5,926 bases of DNA, taken from Thermodesulfobacteriaceae bacterium (GTDB taxonomy: Bacteria > Desulfobacterota > Thermodesulfobacteria > Thermodesulfobacteriales > Thermodesulfobacteriaceae). The notes under the pieces were generated by a model. The model had not been told where the DNA came from. It worked only from the letters and a program-made list of their open reading frames with translations, and ran no database searches. How positions within the stretch are numbered: the first letter of the stretch is position 1; each line of letters begins with the position of its first letter. The DNA is taken from contig WGAR01000152.1 of NCBI GenBank assembly GCA_015494725.1, positions 1 to 5,926 of the forward strand, written 5' to 3'. Positions 1-5,926 of this stretch are shown here, piece by piece. The position numbers and the translations under genes were made by a program.

Positions 1-24
1 ACCCAGAAGAACCAATTCACCCAT
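1..24 (-). CDS. Start of an unidentified gene downstream of gltX (partial)
   Basis: On the minus strand an ATG at 24-22 lies 2 bp after the gltX TAG stop and opens a frame running off the window edge. Only MGELVLLG is visible. A good Shine-Dalgarno, GAGG at 33-30, sits 5 nt upstream of the ATG inside the last gltX codons. This spacing matches the tight packing of the gene upstream, so I infer a third cistron of the Memo-gltX operon. A short hydrophobic strand ending in Gly at the N-terminus occurs in many folds, including metallo-beta-lactamase-like and Rossmann-like proteins. Eight residues are too few to choose, and no function is proposed. Confidence 0.5.
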
Positions 25-26
25 GG

Positions 27-1427
27 CTACCTCGTACGTATGAATTCAAGGGCCCTTCGGAGCCTGCGTAAAACCCGCTCGCGTCCCAGGATGCGCATAA
101 TCTCAAATAACCCCGGGCTTACGGTCTTGCCCGTGAGGGCTACCCTTACGGGCTGGGCAATCTTCTTAAGCTTTAAGCCCGTTTCCTCGGCCAGGCCCCG
201 GAAGAGTCTTTCTAAGGGTTCATCTTTAAATTTTACCCTGGAGAGCTCTTCCAGTAAACGTTCGAGCACCGGGGCGATATCCGGAGTAAGGAATTTTCGC
301 GCGGCTTCGGGATCGTAATCTATCTCCTCCACCAGATAGAACCTCAGCATCTCGGCGGCTTCAAGGAGGGTGCGGGCCCGGGGTTTTACGGTCTCCAGGG
401 CCTCCTCAAGATATCGACGGTCCTCCGGCACCGGAAGGCCCAGCTTCCGGAGGAAGGGCAGGACCTCCTCGGCCAGTTCGGGGGTGGGAGTGGCTCGCAG
501 CCAGTAGGCATTCACAGCCAGCAATTTTTCGGGATCAAAACGGGCCGCTGCCTTGTTTATCCTGGAAAGATCGAATTTTTCGATCATCTCCTCCAGGGTG
601 AATATTTCCTGATCCCCCCACGACCAGCCCAGACGCACCAGATAATTTCGCAGGGCCTGGGGTAGATAGCCCTCTTCCCGATATTCCAGTACGGAGCGGG
701 CCCCGTGGCGCTTGGAAAGTCGGGCCCCATCCGGCCCCAGGATCATGGGCACATGGGCGAAGAAAGGAGGAGGAGCTTCGAGCGCCCGATAAAGGAGAAG
801 TTGCTTGGGGGTATTGGAGAGATGGTCGTCTCCCCGGATTACGTGGGTAATTCCCATGGTAAGGTCGTCCACCACCACGGCCAGATGGTAAGTGGGGCTA
901 CCGTCGCTTCGCAGGAGAATGAAGTCGTCGATCTCCGAATGGTCAAAGGAGACCGCTCCGCGGATGAGATCCTCCACCACGGTGACCCCGGGGCGGGGTA
1001 CGCGTAAACGCAGAACCCTTCCGGGCCCCGGCCCCAGATCCTTCTCCCGGCAGGTTCCGTCATACCCGGGTTTGCGTCCCGAGGCCAGGGCCTCCTTGCG
1101 TTTGCGCTCCAGTTCCTCCGGTGGACATTCACAGTAATAGGCATGGCCGGACTGGTAGAGTTTGTGAGCGTATTCCCGATAAAGATCCAGTCTTTCGGAC
1201 TGGAAATAGGGCCCCTCGTCCCATTCCAGACCCAGCCATTCCAGGGCCTCCCGAATGGAATCCACGTATTCCTGGCGGGATCTTTCCCGATCGGTATCTT
1301 CGAAACGCAGGACGAAACTTCCCTGGTGGTGCCGGGCAAAAAGCCAGTTAAAAAGGGCGGTGCGGGCACCTCCCAGATGGAGGTGTCCGGTGGGACTGGG
1401 GGGAAAACGGGTCTTTACCGCGCTCAT
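27..1427 (-). CDS. gltX: Glutamyl-tRNA synthetase (class I, GluRS)
   Basis: Charges tRNA with glutamate in the cytoplasm using ATP. At 466 residues it is full length for bacterial GluRS and too long for the tRNA-modifying paralogue Glu-Q-RS. The N-terminal Rossmann catalytic domain opens with PPSPTGHLHLGG (residues 9-20, HIGH-type signature). GITHVIRGDDHLSNTPKQ is at about 192-209, and the KMSKS-equivalent RLSKR at 236-240 is followed by HG. A zinc-type site is visible as C99-x-C101 and Y122-x3-C126. The C-terminal part (about 310-466) is the helical anticodon-binding region, with a typical late ALTGKTVSPGLFEIM segment (430-444). The ATG at 1427 is supported by GGTGA (1438-1434) 6 nt upstream, which overlaps the stop codon of the Memo gene, so translation is probably coupled. 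Whether it is discriminating or also charges tRNA-Gln (for GatCAB amidation) cannot be decided from this window. Confidence 0.97.
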   Translation of the reverse strand: MSAVKTRFPPSPTGHLHLGGARTALFNWLFARHHQGSFVLRFEDTDRERSRQEYVDSIREALEWLGLEWDEGPYFQSERLDLYREYAHKLYQSGHAYYCECPPEELERKRKEALASGRKPGYDGTCREKDLGPGPGRVLRLRVPRPGVTVVEDLIRGAVSFDHSEIDDFILLRSDGSPTYHLAVVVDDLTMGITHVIRGDDHLSNTPKQLLLYRALEAPPPFFAHVPMILGPDGARLSKRHGARSVLEYREEGYLPQALRNYLVRLGWSWGDQEIFTLEEMIEKFDLSRINKAAARFDPEKLLAVNAYWLRATPTPELAEEVLPFLRKLGLPVPEDRRYLEEALETVKPRARTLLEAAEMLRFYLVEEIDYDPEAARKFLTPDIAPVLERLLEELSRVKFKDEPLERLFRGLAEETGLKLKKIAQPVRVALTGKTVSPGLFEIMRILGRERVLRRLRRALEFIRTR

Positions 1428-1433
1428 GGCCCT

Positions 1434-2237
1434 TCACCAGATCAGGATCCCGGCGTAGCCTACCACCCGCGCGTAATCTCCGGAAACTTCACCCGAGGTG
1501 GCATAGCGTACGAGTTCGGCCCTGGAGGCCCCTAGAAGACGAGCCGCTGTGAGAGCCACCGCGGTGGGGATAACCCCGCACATACTGATGTCCTCTCTCA
1601 CCACCACCTCCAGCAGCCCCAGGGGATCCAGGGCGAGAATTCGCTCGATGGCCCGTTGATCCTTTCTCTGGGCTATTTCATGAGGAACATAGTGGCTGAA
1701 GTCGGTGCTGGCCACAAGGAGCACCCGGGACGGATACCCGGCTATGGCCCTTCCCAGACCCTCTCCCAGATCTTCTATCTCCTCCACCGAAAGCCGCCCC
1801 AGACAAACGGGGACCAGACTTATCTCCGGCTGGAGATACTGGAGAAAAGGAAGCTGGACCTCCAGAGAATGCTCGTAAAGGTGGGCCAGATGATCCTCGC
1901 GCAGGATGGGGGCCTCTTCCAGGATTTTTTCGGCCAGGGTGCTTTCGATGGGCACCTCTCCCAGAGGGGTGAGAAAGGCTCCGTAAGAAACGATGGCTGC
2001 CGAGGCCCCCAGACCGGTGTGATTGGGACCCAGGACCACGGCCACCTCCGGAGGACGAATCCGACCATAGACTTCCCCCGCTACCCACCCGGAATACATA
2101 TATCCGGCATGGGGAGCCACCACCATTTTGGCCTCTATGGGGTCCGGCGACTTTTTGATCAGACGGGATAATTCCGCCCGCAGGACCTCGGGATCGTCGG
2201 AATAGAACTGTCCGGCTACCGCAGGCTGACGAAACAT
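1434..2237 (-). CDS. Memo-family protein (AmmeMemoRadiSam system protein B)
   Basis: A 267-residue member of the Memo family, homologous to human MEMO1 and related in fold to class III extradiol-type dioxygenases. In many bacteria and archaea it co-occurs with an AMMECR1-domain protein and a radical SAM enzyme (AmmeMemoRadiSam trio); the bacterial function is unknown. Visible signatures, numbered from the ATG at 2237: PAVAGQFY (5-12), APHAGYMYSGWVAG (41-54), GPNHTG (70-75), EHSLEVQLPFLQ (122-133), STDFSHY (177-183) and MCGVIPTA (219-226). His43, His73 and Cys220 correspond to the MEMO1 metal-site residues His49, His81 and Cys244, so a metal centre is likely. A GTG at 2258 would add 7 residues (MAGYVDN). 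I prefer ATG 2237 because family members usually begin just before the PAVAGQFY motif and the GTG has no ribosome-binding site. First gene of the minus-strand block; gltX follows after 6 bp. The partner AMMECR1 and radical SAM genes are not in the window. Confidence 0.93.
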   Translation of the reverse strand: MFRQPAVAGQFYSDDPEVLRAELSRLIKKSPDPIEAKMVVAPHAGYMYSGWVAGEVYGRIRPPEVAVVLGPNHTGLGASAAIVSYGAFLTPLGEVPIESTLAEKILEEAPILREDHLAHLYEHSLEVQLPFLQYLQPEISLVPVCLGRLSVEEIEDLGEGLGRAIAGYPSRVLLVASTDFSHYVPHEIAQRKDQRAIERILALDPLGLLEVVVREDISMCGVIPTAVALTAARLLGASRAELVRYATSGEVSGDYARVVGYAGILIW

Positions 2238-2243
2238 ATTATC

Positions 2244-2271
2244 AACATACCCCGCCACGGAAATAAGGCAA
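2244..2271 (-). promoter_or_regulatory. Possible sigma70-type promoter for the Memo-gltX operon
   Basis: On the minus strand TTGCCT (2271-2266, 4/6 to TTGACA) and TATGTT (2249-2244, 4/6 to TATAAT) are 16 nt apart. Transcription would begin about at the ATG at 2237, implying a leaderless or nearly leaderless mRNA. It also places the GTG at 2258 inside the promoter, in agreement with ATG 2237 as start. Both boxes are weak matches; this is a hypothesis. Confidence 0.3.
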
Positions 2272-2303
2272 GCGCACCTTTTACAGAGGTCTCAGGGTAT
2301 GTT
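2244..2303. repeat. 9-bp inverted repeat spanning the divergent control region
   Basis: AACATACCC at 2244-2252 and its exact reverse complement GGGTATGTT at 2295-2303 are separated by 42 bp, with arm centres 51 bp apart. The pairing ends sharply at both sides. One arm overlaps the putative Memo -10 and abuts its start; the other runs up to the putative mreB -10. The placement would suit paired operator sites for a regulator of both promoters, but a chance match of this length is possible. Confidence 0.45.
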
Positions 2304-2308
2304 AAAAA
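2280..2308 (+). promoter_or_regulatory. mreBp: Possible sigma70-type promoter for the mreBCD-mrdA operon
   Basis: TTTACA at 2280-2285 (5/6 to TTGACA) is followed after 17 nt by TAAAAA at 2303-2308 (4/6 to TATAAT), inside the only AT-rich run of the gap. Transcription would start near 2315, giving a leader of roughly 65 nt that begins just before the stem-loop at 2322-2344. It is the best plus-strand match I see between the two operons. It is unproven because the sigma factor preferences of this organism are unknown. Confidence 0.4.
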
Positions 2309-2321
2309 TAAAACGCTATTT

Positions 2322-2344
2322 CGGGGTCTTTAGGAAAGACCCCG
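2322..2344 (+). promoter_or_regulatory. Stem-loop in the predicted mreB 5' leader
   Basis: CGGGGTCTTT (2322-2331) and AAAGACCCCG (2335-2344) form a perfect 10-bp stem closing a 3-nt AGG loop. A T-G wobble and a T-A pair can extend the base. No T-run follows on the plus strand, so it is not a classical intrinsic terminator. It ends 26 nt before the mreB Shine-Dalgarno, so it does not mask the start directly. Possible roles are an mRNA-stabilising 5' hairpin, an attenuation element or a protein-binding DNA palindrome. The structure is seen; any role is inference. Confidence 0.6.
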
Positions 2345-2370
2345 GAGAGCCAAAAGAATAATCGGTCGGT

Positions 2371-2375
2371 GGTGA
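2371..2375 (+). promoter_or_regulatory. mreB ribosome-binding site, ambiguous between two ATGs
   Basis: GGTGA at 2371-2375 matches the Shine-Dalgarno complement and lies 3 nt before ATG 2379 and 6 nt before ATG 2382. The 6-nt spacing equals that of the GGTGA before gltX and favours the second ATG by spacing. The N-terminal length of E. coli MreB lines up with the first. The protein differs by only one Met. Confidence 0.6.
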
Positions 2376-2378
2376 GGA

Positions 2379-3410
2379 ATGATGAAGTCTCTTTTCGGTG
2401 TCTTTTCCATGGACATGGCCATAGACCTGGGGACAGCCAATACCCTCATCTATGTAAAGGGAAAGGGTATTGTTTTGCGTGAACCCTCGGTGGTGGCGGT
2501 AAAAGAAGACGGACGTTATAAACGCGTGCTCGCCGTGGGAGAGGAAGCCAAACGCATGCTGGGGAGGACCCCGGGGAATGTCCAGGCCATAAGGCCCCTT
2601 AAAGAGGGGGTTATCGCGGATTTTGAGGTGGCCGAGGCCATGCTCCGGTATTTTATCCAGAAGATTCACAATCGTCGGTTTCTGGTGCGGCCGCGGATAG
2701 TCATCAGTGTCCCCTCCCGCACCACGCAGGTAGAACGGAGGGCGGTTAGAGAAAGTGCGGAGAGTGCAGGGGCCAGAGAGGTATATCTCATTGAGGAACC
2801 TATGGCTGCGGCCATAGGGGCCGGACTCCCCATCACCGAACCCACCGCTAATATGGTGGTGGATATCGGTGGGGGAACCACCGAGGTGGCGGTGATCTCC
2901 CTGGCCGGAGTGGTCTATAGCAACTCCGTGCGGGTGGCCGGAGACCGTTTCGACGAGGCCATCATGCAGTACGTGAAGCGTAAATACAATCTTCTGATCG
3001 GGGAATACACCGCGGAACAGATAAAGATCAAGATCGGAAACGTACTCCCCGAACCCCCCTATGAGACGCTGGAAATAAAAGGAAGGGATCTGGTGAGCGG
3101 GGTGCCCAAGACCATTACCCTTACCGCCGAGGAGGTGCGAGAGGCCATTGAGGAACCGGTGCAGGTCATCCTTCAGGCCATCAAGGAGGCCCTGGAACAG
3201 ACCCCCCCCGAGCTTTCCGCGGATATTGTGGATCGGGGGATCATCCTTACCGGGGGCGGGGCCCTTCTCAAAAATCTCGACAAACTGATCCGTGAGGAGA
3301 CAGGCCTTCCGGTAATGGTGGCCGAGGATCCCCTGTGTTCGGTGGTGTTAGGATGCGGTAAGGCCCTGGAGAATATAGATGTCCTGCGAGAAATAATGTT
3401 CTCTTCTTGA
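2379..3410 (+). CDS. mreB: Rod shape-determining protein MreB (bacterial actin)
   Basis: ATP-dependent actin-like filament protein lying under the cytoplasmic membrane, where it orients lateral cell-wall synthesis. At 343 residues it has normal family length. An amphipathic membrane-binding N-terminus (MMKSLFGVFS) leads into the phosphate-1 motif DLGTANTLIYVKG (16-28). It is followed by RPLKEGVIADFE (72-83), the VISVPS segment (108-113), LIEEPMAAAIGAGLP (137-151) with the presumed catalytic Glu140, the phosphate-2 motif VDIGGGTTEVAVIS (161-174) and the adenosine motif GIILTGGGALLKNL (287-300). All nucleotide-site motifs are intact. It could start one codon later at 2382. It is the first gene of the plus-strand operon; mreC begins 1 bp after its TGA. 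Confidence 0.98.
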   Translation: MMKSLFGVFSMDMAIDLGTANTLIYVKGKGIVLREPSVVAVKEDGRYKRVLAVGEEAKRMLGRTPGNVQAIRPLKEGVIADFEVAEAMLRYFIQKIHNRRFLVRPRIVISVPSRTTQVERRAVRESAESAGAREVYLIEEPMAAAIGAGLPITEPTANMVVDIGGGTTEVAVISLAGVVYSNSVRVAGDRFDEAIMQYVKRKYNLLIGEYTAEQIKIKIGNVLPEPPYETLEIKGRDLVSGVPKTITLTAEEVREAIEEPVQVILQAIKEALEQTPPELSADIVDRGIILTGGGALLKNLDKLIREETGLPVMVAEDPLCSVVLGCGKALENIDVLREIMFSS

Positions 3411-3411
3411 T

Positions 3412-4245
3412 GTGACGCACTTCCGGGAAAGATTCCTTTATCTGATCGCCGGTGTGATCAGCGCAGCGGTGCTGGTGTTACTGGCCCTTCTCTTTGATCT
3501 TACTCCTCCTCGTATCATCCTGACCCTGGCCGGTCCGGTCCTGAAGGTGGCCTCCTGGAGCGGGGATTACATCCGCCAGGGTTTTGAACATTATGTGTAT
3601 CTGGTGAGATTGAAAGAGGAAAACAGGGATCTGCGGGAAGAAAATCAGAGACTCCGGAGTTTGGTGGTTCGGTTACAGGAAAAGGCCCGGATATGCGCCG
3701 ATCTTCAGACCTTCGAGGAGAAGAAGCTTTTCCCCCGCTACCCCAGGGTTCTGGCCAGGGTAATCTATAACCCCCTGAATGTCTTCGAGGGCTATCTGAT
3801 TATCGACCGGGGAAAGCGGGATGGTCTGGCCCCGGAGATGCCGGTGGTCAGTGTGGCGGATAGGGAAGAGGGCGGACTGGTGGGGCAGGTGGTGGAGGTA
3901 GCGGATCATTACGCCAAGGTGCTGCCCCTGGTGAGCCCTGAGGCCGCGGTGGAGGTATATGACCTTCGTTCCCAGGAACGGGGCATCCTTAAAGGCCAGG
4001 GCCTGGGAAGGCCCCTCCTTCTGGATTATGTACCCTACGGGGCGGATCTCAGAGAAGGGGATCTTCTGGTAACCTCCGGACTGGATGCCCTTTACCCTCC
4101 GGGTATAAGGGTGGGACGGATCCAGAAGATCCTGCCCCAGAAGAGGCAGGGATTCTTTCAGATCATCCGGGTGACCCCGCTGGTGGAGGTACAGAGGCTG
4201 CGCTACGTTATGGTCCTGCTCGTGCCCAGGGAATTTCAACCATGA
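3412..4245 (+). CDS. mreC: Rod shape-determining protein MreC
   Basis: Inner-membrane anchored periplasmic scaffold that links MreB filaments to the elongation transpeptidase and activates it. The 277 residues show the usual layout: short cytoplasmic N-terminus, one membrane segment (about 8-29), a charged coiled coil with heptad-like Leu/Glu spacing (about 60-95), then the beta-rich MreC domain (about 110-272). That domain includes NVFEGYLIIDRGKRDGL (123-139), GLVGQVVEV (155-163) and the signature LREGDLLVTSGLDALYPPGI (213-232). The start is GTG at 3412, one base after the mreB stop. The overlapping ATG at 3410 is followed at once by a stop, and no strong Shine-Dalgarno precedes the GTG. Translation therefore probably depends on ribosomes finishing mreB. 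The end overlaps mreD by 4 bp. Confidence 0.96.
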   Translation: MTHFRERFLYLIAGVISAAVLVLLALLFDLTPPRIILTLAGPVLKVASWSGDYIRQGFEHYVYLVRLKEENRDLREENQRLRSLVVRLQEKARICADLQTFEEKKLFPRYPRVLARVIYNPLNVFEGYLIIDRGKRDGLAPEMPVVSVADREEGGLVGQVVEVADHYAKVLPLVSPEAAVEVYDLRSQERGILKGQGLGRPLLLDYVPYGADLREGDLLVTSGLDALYPPGIRVGRIQKILPQKRQGFFQIIRVTPLVEVQRLRYVMVLLVPREFQP

Positions 4246-4739
4246 TAAGAACCGGAGTTCTGCTCCTGCTGGTCCTGGGTTTGCAGGTCTTCTGGCAGAG
4301 CCTCACCCGACATTTCTGGGGAAATATCTTTCTAGCTCTGGGGTTTGCCCTGGCGGTGGAAGGTACCAGGAGGTATCGCTGGTTTCTTCTCTTTGTGCTG
4401 GGTATGGTGGAGGGATATTTCCGGGGAGCCGGATCCCTGGCGGGTCTTGTCTCGGCTTTTGTGGTTGGTATATGGCAGGAATTATTAATAAAGAATCTGG
4501 ATCTCTCCTCCCTGGGTGCTCTTGCGGTTTATGCCTGCTCCAGCCTGGTTCTTTTTAATTGGATGCTCCTGGTGCTGTTTCCCTATTTGTGGGAGAGGAA
4601 TTTTTTCCCCTCCTGGGGGGTCCCTTTTCTCCTCTATAATTTTCTTACCGGGGCGGAGATGATGTTCTTTCTCCTCTGGAAAAGACGCCGTAAAGCGGAG
4701 GAGGGATACTGGGGTCGGGTCTCCGGGGATGGTTTCTAA
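4242..4739 (+). CDS. mreD: Rod shape-determining protein MreD
   Basis: Polytopic inner-membrane protein of the elongasome that binds MreC and modulates its effect on PBP2. The 165 residues are typical in length. Sequence conservation in this family is low, so the call rests on position between mreC and mrdA plus the hydropathy pattern: membrane segments at about 4-19, 26-40, 45-60, 66-82, 90-113 and 122-146. A short basic tail (KRRRK, 147-151) ends the last segment and should be cytoplasmic. The ATG overlaps the mreC TGA (ATGA, 4242-4245), and AGGGA at 4228-4232 is a fair ribosome-binding site 9 nt upstream. The 3' end overlaps mrdA by 11 bp. Confidence 0.93.
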   Translation: MIRTGVLLLLVLGLQVFWQSLTRHFWGNIFLALGFALAVEGTRRYRWFLLFVLGMVEGYFRGAGSLAGLVSAFVVGIWQELLIKNLDLSSLGALAVYACSSLVLFNWMLLVLFPYLWERNFFPSWGVPFLLYNFLTGAEMMFFLLWKRRRKAEEGYWGRVSGDGF

Positions 4740-5926
4740 AAATACGGAAGAAATATACGAGAGGAGGCTCATCTTTTGGGGGTACGGGTTTTTATTCCTG
4801 TTTTTTATTGTCTTGGTGAAACTGTTCTACCTGCAGATCCTGCGGCACTCCTATTTTATGCGGCTGGCGGTTAAGCGAACCTTTGCCCGGGTCCTGATCC
4901 CGGCTCCCCGGGGACGGATCTTTGATCGTCGCGGGGTCCTTCTGGCCGGGGACCGACCCACTTTCAACCTTTATCTGGATCCCTATTACTTAAAAGGGCA
5001 CGAAGATCAGGTCCTGGGGGTCCTGGCCCGGATTCTGGGAGAAAATTTATCCGCCCTCAAGACGAAATACCTTCTGAAAAAGAGGCAATCTTACGGGGAA
5101 GTCCTTTTACGTCAGGGGCTGGACTGGGCCACGGTGGCCAGGATCGAGGCCCGATCCTATTATCTGCCGGGGGTAAGGGTGGAGGCCCGTCCGGCGCGTT
5201 TCTATCCCTTTGGGCCGGCCTTTTTCTACCCCCTGGGGTACGTATCCCGGGTCTCCCGGAGGGACCTGCGAGTCCTACAGGATAAGGGTTACGGCCCGGA
5301 GGATTTTGTGGGCCGCAGGGGTCTGGAGAAGGCGTACGAGGAGGTATTGCGGGGCCAGAAGGGGATGAGGGAGGTGGAAAGGGATGCCTTCGGACGCATA
5401 GTGAGGATTATTCGCGAGGTCCCTCCCCGACCCGGGCGCGATCTCTTTCTTACCCTGGATGCTTACTGGCAGCGGGAGATATACCGACTCCTTAAAGGGC
5501 GTTCCGGAGCGGTGGTAGTGATGGACCCCCGCAACGGGGAGGTGCTTTCCCTGGTGAGTGCCCCCTCGCCGGATCCTCAGGAATTTGTGCGGGGTTTTAC
5601 GCATCGGGCCTGGGAGGAACTCAACCGGAATCCCTATAAACCCCTGTTAAACAAGGCCCTTCAGGCCTATCAGCCCGGTTCGACCTTTAAGCCGGTGACC
5701 CTTCTGGCCGCCCTGGAGGCCGGAGTGGTGACCCCGGGAGAAGAGATTTATTGCCCGGGGTATTATCGCTTGGGGCGACAGGTTTTTCGTTGCTGGCGAA
5801 GATGGGGACACGGTAAGGTCTCGTTGGTTCAGGCCCTGGCTCAATCCTGTGACGTATATTTTTATACCCTGGGAACGCGTCTGGATATCGATTATCTGGC
5901 CCGCTTCGCCCGGCAATGCGGTTTTG
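4729..5926 (+). CDS. mrdA: Penicillin-binding protein 2, elongation transpeptidase (3' truncated by window)
   Basis: Class B PBP that cross-links peptidoglycan during rod elongation, working with RodA and activated by MreC. The 399 codons seen are open to the window edge; family members are usually about 600 residues. ATG 4729 starts MVSKNTEEIYERR, then one membrane anchor (about 14-38) and the PBP-dimer/pedestal domain opening with APRGRIFDRRGVLLAG (59-74). The link FLTLDAYWQREI starts at about 240, and the transpeptidase domain begins with GAVVVMDPRNGEVLSLVS (260-277). The active-site SxxK is STFK (Ser318, Lys321) in YQPGSTFKP, and the second motif is SCD (373-375), the S-x-D form common in PBP2. 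The KTG motif would lie beyond the window. No strong Shine-Dalgarno is placed correctly, so the 11-bp overlap with mreD suggests coupled translation. PBP2 rather than the division protein PBP3 is supported by the mreBCD context. Confidence 0.96.
   Translation, partial: MVSKNTEEIYERRLIFWGYGFLFLFFIVLVKLFYLQILRHSYFMRLAVKRTFARVLIPAPRGRIFDRRGVLLAGDRPTFNLYLDPYYLKGHEDQVLGVLARILGENLSALKTKYLLKKRQSYGEVLLRQGLDWATVARIEARSYYLPGVRVEARPARFYPFGPAFFYPLGYVSRVSRRDLRVLQDKGYGPEDFVGRRGLEKAYEEVLRGQKGMREVERDAFGRIVRIIREVPPRPGRDLFLTLDAYWQREIYRLLKGRSGAVVVMDPRNGEVLSLVSAPSPDPQEFVRGFTHRAWEELNRNPYKPLLNKALQAYQPGSTFKPVTLLAALEAGVVTPGEEIYCPGYYRLGRQVFRCWRRWGHGKVSLVQALAQSCDVYFYTLGTRLDIDYLARFARQCGF

Noticed and set aside
839..1369. 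176-codon frame overlapping gltX on the same strand
   Set aside because: Frame-shifted shadow of gltX. The product is a Pro/Arg/Trp-rich composition artefact without recognisable domains.
1656..2171. 171-codon plus-strand frame antisense to the Memo gene
   Set aside because: It is entirely within the Memo gene, whose motifs fix the true frame. There is no ribosome-binding site or family similarity.
2256..2258. GTG as start of the Memo protein
   Set aside because: It has no ribosome-binding site. It adds MAGYVDN before the point where family members usually begin, and it falls inside the putative promoter.
2304..2344. Stem-loop read on the minus strand as an intrinsic terminator followed by a T-rich stretch
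   Set aside because: The T-rich run starts about 9 nt after the stem rather than directly, and no minus-strand gene ends here. It could only stop antisense transcription from mreB.
3410..3412. ATG overlapping the mreB stop as the mreC start
   Set aside because: It is followed immediately by TGA in its frame; the mreC frame begins at GTG 3412.
3673..4239. 188-codon open frame antisense to mreC
   Set aside because: It lies wholly inside a well-supported mreC. The translation is His/Gln/Pro-rich without any family motif, and it is the kind of open antisense frame common in GC-rich genes.
5275..5916. Two minus-strand frames inside mrdA
   Set aside because: The plus-strand PBP2 frame is continuous to the window end, with all expected active-site motifs seen so far.

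Overview
The window is a compact stretch of bacterial chromosome holding two divergent gene blocks. It is GC-rich by eye and almost every base is coding. The largest gap is about 140 bp, in the middle. The protein sequences suggest a Gram-negative-type, cell-wall-bearing rod, plausibly a thermophile of the Thermodesulfobacteria/Desulfobacterota kind. The reasons are the Arg/Glu/Leu-rich, Gln-poor proteins, the Memo-family protein typical of AmmeMemoRadiSam genomes, and the classical mreBCD-mrdA order. The taxonomic placement is inference, not something the sequence proves.

Left block (minus strand, read right to left): a Memo-family protein (AmmeMemoRadiSam system protein B, 2237-1434) is followed after 6 bp by glutamyl-tRNA synthetase gltX (1427-27). 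The start of a third gene follows 2 bp after the gltX stop; only its first 8 codons lie in the window (24-1). The spacing indicates one transcript with coupled translation.

Middle (2238-2378): a divergent control region. It holds weak sigma70-like promoters in both directions, a perfect 9-bp inverted repeat whose arms sit at the start of the Memo gene and over the putative mreB -10, and a perfect 10-bp stem-loop in the predicted mreB leader.

Right block (plus strand): mreB (2379-3410), mreC (3412-4245), mreD (4242-4739) and the first two thirds of mrdA/PBP2 (4729 to the window end). These encode the elongasome: cytoplasmic MreB filaments, the membrane/periplasmic scaffold MreC, the membrane protein MreD and the elongation-specific transpeptidase. 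The genes are separated by 1 bp or overlap by 4 and 11 bp, so they form one translationally coupled operon. rodA is the usual next gene but lies outside the window.

I found no RNA genes, mobile elements, CRISPR arrays or clearly novel multi-gene system. The least understood items are the Memo protein, whose bacterial function is unknown, and the structured divergent intergenic region.
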